From CAZQXD01 sp964597315 (lineage in GTDB: Bacteria > Pseudomonadota > Gammaproteobacteria > Competibacterales > Competibacteraceae): a stretch of DNA of 64,000 bases. The position numbers and the translations under genes are program-made. Within the stretch, counting starts at the first letter, position 1. Each line of letters begins with the position of its first letter. The notes under the pieces are model-generated. The model had not been told where the DNA came from, made no database searches, and worked only from the letters and a program-made list of their open reading frames with translations. Below are positions 45,149 to 52,182 of the stretch, one piece after another. The stretch spans positions 3,235-67,234 of the forward strand of contig CAZQXD010000017.1 of assembly GCA_964597315.1 (NCBI GenBank). Reading direction: 5' to 3'.

Positions 45149-45269
45149 AGGGTTTAAGAGTTCACTATAGAAACATTGGATGAAAACCAAATTATTATGG
45201 AGATATACTAGCGTAGCAACCTATTCAGTAAGGTTGTGATTCTCACTACTGGCAACCGGGAGACACTCA

Positions 45270-46178
45270 GTGCACGATGTTGCAACATTCCAAGGTTTAA
45301 TTTTAACGCTGCAACAGTACTGGGCTGAGCAAGGCTGCATATTGTTACAGCCCTATGATATAGAGGTTGGCGCGGGGACATTTCATACTGCGACCTTCCT
45401 ACGCGCAATAGGCCCTGAACCTTGGAGCGCAGCATATGTACAACCTTCTCGACGCCCAACAGATGGGCGATATGGGGAAAATCCAAACCGCTTACAACAT
45501 TATTATCAGTTTCAAGTGGTGATAAAACCATCTCCACTTGATCTTCAAGACAAATTTCTAGGGTCCCTGCTGCGTTTGGGTCTAAACCCATTGGTTCACG
45601 ATATTCGATTTGTAGAAGACAACTGGGAATCTCCAACACTGGGAGCCTGGGGTCTTGGATGGGAAATATGGCTGAACGGTATGGAAATTTCTCAATTCAC
45701 CTACTTTCAACAAGCTGGAGGCCTAGACTGTAAGCCAGTAACAGGTGAGTTGACATATGGTTTAGAACGTATAGCGATGTACCTGCAAGGTGTAGAAAAC
45801 GTATTTGATCTTATTTGGACAAATGGGCCTCTAGGAACAATTACTTATGGTGATGTCTTTCATCAAAATGAAGTTGAAATGTCTACCTACAACTATGAGC
45901 AAGCAAATATTGCTGCATTATTCCACTGGTTCGATGTTTGTGAGGCGGAAAGCCAACGGCTAAATACACTAGGATTACCACTACCCGCATATGAAATGAC
46001 ACTAAAAGCATCACATACGTTTAATTTACTCGATGCTCGAAAAGCGATATCCGTAACAGAACGACAACGCTATATTCTCAGAGTGCGTACTTTAGCTAGG
46101 TCAGTAGCCAAAGCGTACTACGATGCACGTGCCGCTCAAGGGTTTCCCATGTGCAAACAGCGACAGGAGACCGTTTAA
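45270..46178 (+). CDS. glyQ: Glycyl-tRNA synthetase alpha subunit
   Basis: Catalytic alpha chain of the tetrameric bacterial GlyRS. The 302-residue protein has TFQGLILTLQQYWAEQGCIL, TFLRAIGPEPWSAAYVQPSR and QAGGLDCKPVTGELTYGLER. The start is a GTG at 45270 after a GGGAGA site; its stop overlaps the glyS ATG (TAATG). The 120-bp leader can form alternative hairpins (45217-45257). It lies in an AT-rich block. Confidence 0.96.
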   Translation: MHDVATFQGLILTLQQYWAEQGCILLQPYDIEVGAGTFHTATFLRAIGPEPWSAAYVQPSRRPTDGRYGENPNRLQHYYQFQVVIKPSPLDLQDKFLGSLLRLGLNPLVHDIRFVEDNWESPTLGAWGLGWEIWLNGMEISQFTYFQQAGGLDCKPVTGELTYGLERIAMYLQGVENVFDLIWTNGPLGTITYGDVFHQNEVEMSTYNYEQANIAALFHWFDVCEAESQRLNTLGLPLPAYEMTLKASHTFNLLDARKAISVTERQRYILRVRTLARSVAKAYYDARAAQGFPMCKQRQETV

Positions 46179-48250
46179 TGGCTGAAAAACAGGACTTGCT
46201 AATTGAAATTGGCACAGAAGAATTACCGCCAAAAGCCCTAAAAGAGCTTGCTCAAGCATTTAGAACATCAATAAACGCTGGTTTAGCATCTTATGGACTT
46301 GTCTATGAAGGGTTGCATGGCTATGCCACACCTAGACGAATAGCCGTAATTGTGAATGATTTAATAACAGTTCAACCGGATCAGTCGATTGAACGGCGAG
46401 GACCGTCTATTAAAGCAGCATTTCGAAATGGCCTTCCCACTGCTGCCGCTGACGGTTTCGCAAAATCCTGCGGGATATCAACAGCCGCTCTAGAAATACT
46501 AGAGACAGAAAAAGGGTCTTGGGTTGTACATCGAGCAATAGTACCAGGCATCAATACAAAACAATTAATACCAAATATAGTACAAACAGCTTTAAAAGAA
46601 TTGCCAATTCCTAAACGAATGCGTTGGGCTGATCTTGACGAAGAATTTGTCAGGCCCGTGCATTGGCTGATTCTACTACTGGGAACCGAAGTCATTCCAG
46701 GAACCATTCTTGGAGTACCAAGCGATAGGGTCTCTTATGGACATCGTTTTCATCATCCTCATCCAATACATATTCCTGATCCAAAAGCATATGCTGATTT
46801 GCTCAATAGGGTAGGAAAAGTCATCGTTGATTTTGATCAACGGCGAAGTATTATCCTCTCACAGATAAAACAGCTGGCAGCGAGCGTGAGAAAACAGCCA
46901 CTTATTGATGATGTGCTACTAGAGGAAGTAACAGCTTTAGTTGAGTGGCCGATGGCAGTATTAGGTGCTTTTGATAAGCGGTTTTTAGATGTTCCCGCTG
47001 AAGCATTAATATCCACCATGCAGGGAAATCAGAAATACTTTCCCATCATTAGTAGCGACGGCCTTCTTGCACCATATTTTATTACTATTGCTAATATCGA
47101 AAGCATTGATATTGAGCAGATTCGATCAGGAAATGAACGAGTTATAAGACCTCGTTTCGCAGATGCAGAGTTTTTTTGGCAGCAAGACCGAAAGCGGACT
47201 TTGTATAGTCGTCTTGACACACTGAAATCAGTCGTATTTCAACATAAACTAGGATCACTCTATGAAAAATGTGAGCGAAATTCAAAACTTGTTGCGTTCA
47301 TTGCAAATCACATTGGATTAAATACTGACTGGTGTATGAGAGCAGGGTGGCTATGTAAGACGGATTTAGTAACTGACATGGTGCAAGAGTTTCCTGACCT
47401 ACAAGGCACCATGGGTAGATATTATGCCCAGCATGATGGAGAACCATCTGAAGTAGCAATAGCGCTTGAGGAATATTATAAACCTCGTTTCGCCGGTGAT
47501 AGTTTGCCGTCCAACACCATTGGTCTAGCACTATCAATCGCTGATCGATTAGATACTTTAGTTGGAATATTTTCAATTGGTCTGATTCCGACTGGTGCAA
47601 AAGATCCATTTGCACTACGTCGTGCATCCTTAGGTGTGATACGCCTTATTATTGAAGGTCAAATAGATATTGACCTTGAGGATTGTTTAGAACGAGCTGC
47701 TAAAAACTATGGTTCTACTATTAAAGCAGAATCATCAATTCAGCCAGTGTTCGCCTTTATCCTGGAACGGTTGCGCATGTATTATAGCGATAAAGGTATT
47801 CAGTCTGACGTTATCGAAGCAGTCTTAGAATGCCGCCCAACTCACCTTCTTGACTTTGATCGCCGTCTTAGAGCAATAACACATTTTCGTTTACGACCTG
47901 ATGCCGCTAGCCTCTCTGCAGCCAATAAACGCATCTGGAATATTCTCAAGAAAGTAGATGGCACCTTACCATTTAATGTTGACCCAAGTTTACTCCACGA
48001 TGAAGCTGAGCAATTTCTAGCGGGTCGTTTAGCTGAACTATCTAGCGAGGTGATTCCTCTACTCGAACAGAGCTATTATGAAGATGCACTAGAACGACTC
48101 GCAGAACTAAAAGATCCAGTGGATCATTTTTTCGATCAAGTATTAGTCATGGATGAGCAGGAAAACGTTCGTCACAATCGAATAGCTCTGCTAAACGAAG
48201 TACGAAGTTTATTTCTAAGAGTGGCTGATTTTTCCAGACTTCAGGCATAA
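46178..48250 (+). CDS. glyS: Glycyl-tRNA synthetase beta subunit
   Basis: tRNA-binding beta chain of GlyRS with 690 residues. It starts KQDLLIEIGTEELPPKAL and contains QGNQKYFPIIS and PTGAKDPFALRRASLG, typical of GlyS. The ATG at 46178 is coupled to glyQ. The codon usage is AT-rich throughout (roughly 40% GC by eye), unlike polA or ubiB at about 65%. Two parS sites follow within 50 bp of its stop. Confidence 0.96.
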   Translation: MAEKQDLLIEIGTEELPPKALKELAQAFRTSINAGLASYGLVYEGLHGYATPRRIAVIVNDLITVQPDQSIERRGPSIKAAFRNGLPTAAADGFAKSCGISTAALEILETEKGSWVVHRAIVPGINTKQLIPNIVQTALKELPIPKRMRWADLDEEFVRPVHWLILLLGTEVIPGTILGVPSDRVSYGHRFHHPHPIHIPDPKAYADLLNRVGKVIVDFDQRRSIILSQIKQLAASVRKQPLIDDVLLEEVTALVEWPMAVLGAFDKRFLDVPAEALISTMQGNQKYFPIISSDGLLAPYFITIANIESIDIEQIRSGNERVIRPRFADAEFFWQQDRKRTLYSRLDTLKSVVFQHKLGSLYEKCERNSKLVAFIANHIGLNTDWCMRAGWLCKTDLVTDMVQEFPDLQGTMGRYYAQHDGEPSEVAIALEEYYKPRFAGDSLPSNTIGLALSIADRLDTLVGIFSIGLIPTGAKDPFALRRASLGVIRLIIEGQIDIDLEDCLERAAKNYGSTIKAESSIQPVFAFILERLRMYYSDKGIQSDVIEAVLECRPTHLLDFDRRLRAITHFRLRPDAASLSAANKRIWNILKKVDGTLPFNVDPSLLHDEAEQFLAGRLAELSSEVIPLLEQSYYEDALERLAELKDPVDHFFDQVLVMDEQENVRHNRIALLNEVRSLFLRVADFSRLQA

Positions 48251-48256
48251 CAGCGG

Positions 48257-48272
48257 TGTTCCACGTGAAACA
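48257..48272. promoter_or_regulatory. parS site 2
   Basis: TGTTCCACGTGAAACA, one position off the canonical parS palindrome, in the glyS-gmhB gap. Expected ParB-binding site. Confidence 0.9.
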
Positions 48273-48283
48273 ATATGCTAATG

Positions 48284-48299
48284 TGTTCCACGTGGAACA
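48284..48299. promoter_or_regulatory. parS site 3
   Basis: TGTTCCACGTGGAACA, a perfect palindromic variant of parS, 11 bp after site 2. The close pair plus site 1 makes a cluster 3.2 kb wide, about 9-12 kb from oriC. Confidence 0.92.
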
Positions 48300-48329
48300 T
48301 GCGGATTAGTTGATATTGGTACTTTTCTC

Positions 48330-48875
48330 ATGAAACTCGTGATTTTAGACCGGGATGGTGTTATCAATGAAGATTCAGAAAGTTACATAAAGTCGGCTGA
48401 TGAATGGCATCCAATCCCAGGAAGTCTAGAGGCAATAGCTCGATTAAGCCAAGCGGGATACCGTGTGGTAGTAGTATCAAATCAATCAGGTGTCGGCCGA
48501 AATCTCTTTAGTATTGAAGCTCTAAATGAAATACATGAAAAGATGCACCGTATGATCCAAGAAGCAGGTGGGTATATTGAAGCTGTATTTTTCAGTCCCG
48601 ATATAGATAATGAAAGCCATTACAGAAAGCCAAATCCTGGTATGTACATTGATATTGCGCGCAGACTCAAAGTGAATCTCCAGAATGTACCTTCTATTGG
48701 AGATAGTCTTAGAGATATTAAGGCCGCACTTGCTGTAAACGCTAAGCCTATTTTGGTGTGTACGGGGAATGGATTGAATACTCTAAAGTCAACAGACAAT
48801 AACCCAGAACTATTGGTATTTAACGACCTAGCAGCTGCTACCAATTTTCTTCTAGAACAGCCCACAGCAAAATAA
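48330..48875 (+). CDS. gmhB: D-glycero-beta-D-manno-heptose-1,7-bisphosphate 7-phosphatase, zinc-site variant
   Basis: HAD phosphatase of LPS heptose synthesis. HAD motif I is LDRDGVIN, motif II VVSNQSGVGR and motif IV IGDSLRDIKAA; length 181. Most GmhB proteins have a Cys/His zinc loop (CPH...CxC) before RKPxPGM. Here that loop reads FFSPDIDNESHYRKPNPGM with no cysteine, so zinc is probably not bound. The order glyS-gmhB-plsC matches Pseudomonas. The stop overlaps the plsC start (TAATG). Confidence 0.88.
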   Translation: MKLVILDRDGVINEDSESYIKSADEWHPIPGSLEAIARLSQAGYRVVVVSNQSGVGRNLFSIEALNEIHEKMHRMIQEAGGYIEAVFFSPDIDNESHYRKPNPGMYIDIARRLKVNLQNVPSIGDSLRDIKAALAVNAKPILVCTGNGLNTLKSTDNNPELLVFNDLAAATNFLLEQPTAK

Positions 48876-49645
48876 TGTCAAATTCAGACGTATCAATTCA
48901 GCCTAAAACATCTCTACTGATTAAAATCAAACTATATATACGTTCATCAATTTTTTATGTTGGATGGATATTGTCAACGATTTTTTGGGCAATGATGGTG
49001 CTGGTATCATTCAAAACAGCATACCAAAAGCGGCTAAAAATTGCTCAAAGATGGGCATATTTCAATATAAGATGGTTAGAGTTGACATGTGGCATTAATC
49101 ACACCATAACGGGGCTTGAAAACATTCCGAAAGAGCCCGCTATCGTTTTAGTAAAACATCAATCTACCTGGGAAACTCTACTTCTTCAAAAGCTGTTCTA
49201 CCCTCAAACCTGGGTAATAAAAAGAGAATTGCTTTGGTTGCCGTTTTTTGGATGGGCCATTTCTTTGTTAAATCCAATAGCAATCAATCGTAAAACAAAA
49301 ACAACTGCAATCAAACAGATTCTTAAGCAAGGATTAGACCGATTAAATAAGGGTATCTGGGTGATCATTTTTCCTGAGGGCACTCGAGTTGCAGCGGGTA
49401 AAAAAGAACGCTATGGGATGGGTGGCCCAATGCTGGCCTCATATAGTGGATTTCCAATATTACCTATTGCACATAACGCAGGCGAACACTGGCCGCGGAA
49501 TAGTTTCATAAAACACCCTGGTCAAATTCGAGTTGTGATTGGCCCAGTCATTTCAAGTAGCAATAGATCGCCCGCAGAGCTTAGGGAGTTAACTGAACAA
49601 TGGATAGAAGAGAACGTGAAAAAAATAAGTGAACGCGTACCGTAA
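48875..49645 (+). CDS. plsC: 1-acyl-sn-glycerol-3-phosphate acyltransferase
   Basis: Makes phosphatidic acid from lysophosphatidic acid. The 256-residue membrane protein has an N-terminal helix (SSIFYVGWILSTIFWAMMVL), the catalytic block LVKHQSTWETLLLQ (HX4E, as in the Pseudomonas PA0005 group) and FPEGTRVAAGKK. It is the last gene of the AT-rich block. gyrB would normally follow but is displaced by 2.5 kb of insertion sequences. Confidence 0.93.
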   Translation: MSNSDVSIQPKTSLLIKIKLYIRSSIFYVGWILSTIFWAMMVLVSFKTAYQKRLKIAQRWAYFNIRWLELTCGINHTITGLENIPKEPAIVLVKHQSTWETLLLQKLFYPQTWVIKRELLWLPFFGWAISLLNPIAINRKTKTTAIKQILKQGLDRLNKGIWVIIFPEGTRVAAGKKERYGMGGPMLASYSGFPILPIAHNAGEHWPRNSFIKHPGQIRVVIGPVISSSNRSPAELRELTEQWIEENVKKISERVP

Positions 49646-49736
49646 GCTTCCTCGTCAAAAGGGTAGTTCAAAAGGGGAGCATTCCAATTTAGCGGGCCCA
49701 CTCCGATAGGAGCCGCCCCCAGGGCTTTAAAGGTGC

Positions 49737-49839
49737 CTAAATTTTCTTATTTGCCCTGGCCTTGTCGGCCTTGCGTTGGGCCAACACACGAGCGACTGAG
49801 ACATGGGGTTTTTCAGGATCATGATGGCGCTTGCGGAAC
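49737..49839 (-). pseudogene. C-terminal fragment of an unidentified gene cut by the IS left end
   Basis: A minus-strand frame ending with RVLAQRKADKARANKKI and a stop at 49737-49739 runs up to the IS boundary at 49840 with no start. It has high-GC codon use, unlike plsC next door. It is probably a remnant of an older mobile element. I do not recognise the family. The sequence 49646-49736 shows nothing. Confidence 0.4.
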
Positions 49840-49860
49840 GTGTCAACCTGATTTGTACAG

Positions 49861-50952
49861 TCACTTCAAAGTTAATGCATATTTGTCCTGCGCCGCAGTG
49901 ACCCTGGGCAGCGTCGGGAAGTTCACCTGTTCGCTGGCTCCGGCGGCGACCTGCTCGGGTGTGACTGGATTGATGACCACGCGCGCCGGCGGTAGCGCAA
50001 CCGTCGGCCGTCCGGCGACGAAACGCTCTGGATGCTGTGCGAACTGCGCGTCAAGGGCGAGCTGCTGGGCACGCGCGACTTCAATGTAGCGACCCGTGAA
50101 CACTTGCTCCGGGGTGTAGCCGGCAAGCCCGGCGTGATGATGGTCGAAGTTGTACCAGTCGAAGTATGACTCGCACCAGGTCCGGGCGTGGGCGCCGTGG
50201 GCGAAGCGTCCAGGGTAGTCGGGCTGGTACTTCTGGGTCTTGAACTGCGCTTCACTGAAGGCGTTGTCGTTGCTGACACGCGGTCGGCTGTGCCTGAGTA
50301 CCACGCCCATCTCACTCATCAAATCGATGTAGCGATCGGCGATCATGGGTGCGCCGCGATCCTGATGGATCGTGAGTTCGCCAGCGTCAATGCGGTACCT
50401 GGTTGTCGCCTCGGCCATCAGTTGCTGGGCCAGCGCGCTGTTCTCCTTGCGCGAGACCATCCAGGCCAGCACGAACCGGGAGAACAGGTCCAGGACGACG
50501 TACAGCGTCAGATAAACACCGCGCGCGCGGGTCGGCAGTTTCGAGCAGTCCCAGGTCCCAACTTCGTTGGGCCGTTGCGCCGCCAGCCGCGGCATCGCCT
50601 GGTGTTGTGCGGCGCGCTGGTCGCGGCGTTCGCCGTTCTCGGCGTGCTCGCGCAGGACCCGATGCATGGTGCTGATTGAGCACAGGTACTGGCCGCGCTC
50701 AAGCAGCGTGTGATAGACCTCGACCGGCGGCTGGTTGCAGAACTCAGCGCTGGTGAGCACATCGCGTCCATGCCGGCGTTCTTGCGGCGCCAACGCCCGC
50801 GGCTGAGGGGCGTTCTTTCGCGACACCCGTGGCGGGGCAGCCTCGCTGGCGTGTCTGCGCCTGGAATAGACGCTGGATCGATTCAGGCCCAGCGCGTTGC
50901 AGGCCGCCTGCAGCGGAATGCCATGGGGACGCTCGTTCAGGACGGCGTTCAT
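49861..50952 (-). CDS. IS3-family transposase OrfB (DDE catalytic part)
   Basis: The 363-residue integrase core has the first Asp in VGTWDCSKL, second Asp in TIHQDRGAPM and Glu in NDNAFSEAQFKTQ, giving the DD(35)E pattern. An N-terminal HTH_21-like region (NALGLNRSSVYSRRR) is present. Its ATG overlaps the orfA stop by 4 bp, and the orfB frame is -1 relative to orfA. The frame stays open from the A8 run into orfB, so an OrfAB fusion by -1 slippage is possible. Full length, probably active. Confidence 0.92.
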   Translation of the reverse strand: MNAVLNERPHGIPLQAACNALGLNRSSVYSRRRHASEAAPPRVSRKNAPQPRALAPQERRHGRDVLTSAEFCNQPPVEVYHTLLERGQYLCSISTMHRVLREHAENGERRDQRAAQHQAMPRLAAQRPNEVGTWDCSKLPTRARGVYLTLYVVLDLFSRFVLAWMVSRKENSALAQQLMAEATTRYRIDAGELTIHQDRGAPMIADRYIDLMSEMGVVLRHSRPRVSNDNAFSEAQFKTQKYQPDYPGRFAHGAHARTWCESYFDWYNFDHHHAGLAGYTPEQVFTGRYIEVARAQQLALDAQFAQHPERFVAGRPTVALPPARVVINPVTPEQVAAGASEQVNFPTLPRVTAAQDKYALTLK

Positions 50953-51377
50953 TCGTCGTCCCCACTGTTCACCTGATCGAGCATCTGCAAGGCTTTTTTT
51001 TGCAAACTCAGGCAGCCGTTTGCGATCTCCAGCTTGCGGCTCAGACGGGCATTCTCACGGCGCAGTTTCTCCATTTCTCGCTGCTCGGTCGTCAGCTTCG
51101 GCTGCGGTCCTGGCGCAGTCTTGGAGAGTTCTTGCTCGCCGCCTCGAGCCAGCTGCTTGCGCCAATCCCGCAGCTGGCTACTGTATAGGTGTTCGCGGCG
51201 TAGGAGCGCTCCAAGTTCTCCGCGCTGACACTGATCGGCCTGGGCAATGATGCGCAGCTTGTATTCGGTACTGAAGCGCCGGCGAGTACGTTTTTCAAGC
51301 ATTGGCTCTGGCACGACCTGGATGTCTGGCAGGGAACCTGCGATGGGCTTTGGCATGTCTGTTTGTCCTGTGTCCAT
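50949..51377 (-). CDS. IS3-family transposase OrfA (helix-turn-helix part)
   Basis: The 142-residue protein has the IS3 HTH_Tnp_1 domain (RRFSTEYKLRIIAQADQC, LLRREHLYSSQLRDWRKQ) and a C-terminal leucine zipper (LRRENARLSRKLEIANGCL). It gives sequence-specific binding to the IS ends, alone or as the OrfAB fusion. Confidence 0.9.
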   Translation of the reverse strand: MDTGQTDMPKPIAGSLPDIQVVPEPMLEKRTRRRFSTEYKLRIIAQADQCQRGELGALLRREHLYSSQLRDWRKQLARGGEQELSKTAPGPQPKLTTEQREMEKLRRENARLSRKLEIANGCLSLQKKALQMLDQVNSGDDE

Positions 51378-51436
51378 CGCCCTGAAATCTAGTTTATCCC
51401 AGACAGGTAGTGTCCAGGCTCAGGTTGACACACAGG

Positions 51437-51609
51437 GTGATGAACTACTGGATCAGTACCTGTTCGCCACTCTGGATGATGTCCGAGAGGCGACGTACGG
51501 GTGGATGATCGAATACAATGAGGAGCGACCACACGACTCACTGGGCGACTGCACTCCCGTAGAAGCCCGACAACAGGCCGGAAACTCTACTATTCAACTG
51601 GCGCCTTGA
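51437..51609 (+). pseudogene. C-terminal remnant of a second IS3-family transposase
   Basis: The plus-strand frame ends with a typical IS3-subgroup OrfB tail (YLFATLDDVREATYGWMI, YNEERPHDSLGD, TPVEARQQAGNST). Everything upstream is missing; the intact IS3 element abuts it at 51431. It is not functional. Confidence 0.8.
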
Positions 51610-51615
51610 CGGGGA

Positions 51616-52099
51616 AGCTTACGGTACCTGCTGCCACACTTCTTGGCCGACAAACCCACTGAGCGGCTGATTGGGGCCGGGGTGCTAGCGGAGCATCTCA
51701 ATGACGATGTGCTGGGCTGGGCGCTGGATCGGCTCTATGAAGTGGAGGTGATGGCGCTGTTTAGCCTGATCTCGGCCCGGGCTTGCCAGCGTCTGGGCTT
51801 GGGTGGCTCGACGGTGTACCTGGATTCGACCTCTTTCATGTGGATGGAGACGATGCCTGGGAAGACGAGATGGGGTGGTGACGCTCACGACGGGGTGCAG
51901 CCGCAATTATCGTCTGGATCTGAATCAGGTGCAGAAGGGCCCAGCGGCCTAGCGGCCCACGATGCGCTGTGTGTTTCAGGTCTTCGCCGACATTCATGTG
52001 TTGCGGGTGACCAAGCAGCTACCCATGATCCCCAATCTCAATCCGCCGCATTGGGTCGTGATCCAGGCCCTACCGCCCTATCTGGCGCTGTATCGATGA
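51616..52099 (+). pseudogene. Decayed IS1634-type transposase
   Basis: Three pieces of one transposase are visible in different frames: FLADKPTERLIGAGVLAEHL to YLDSTSFMW (51620-51850), NYRLDLNQVQ (about 51902-51930), and a C-terminal FQVFADIHVLRVTKQLP to PPYLALYR stop at 52097. The order is right but large internal parts are missing, so there has been deletion plus frameshift. The N-terminal piece resembles the DUF4277/IS1634 group. Confidence 0.65.
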
Positions 52100-52182
52100 T
52101 GGCAAGGAAGGTGCGGAATGACGAATGCAGTGTTAGCCTATAAAGGATCATAGAATTGAACAGATCTGCAAGACCGACTAGC

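Larger units (their letters stand above)
49840..51431 (-). mobile_element. IS3-family insertion sequence, apparently intact
   Basis: About 1.59 kb bounded by inverted repeats GTGTCAACCTGA at both ends; similarity continues for about 10 bp inward with one gap. It contains orfA and orfB in the minus direction. An A8G slippery run lies at about 50995-51003 in the orfA 3' end. I see no target-site duplication (AAC left, ACA right), so the element may have inserted into older IS DNA and been rearranged. Confidence 0.85.

Noticed and set aside
51247..51609. A 120-codon plus-strand gene
   Set aside because: Only the part after 51431 is protein-like (IS3 tail); the rest is antisense to IS3 orfA.
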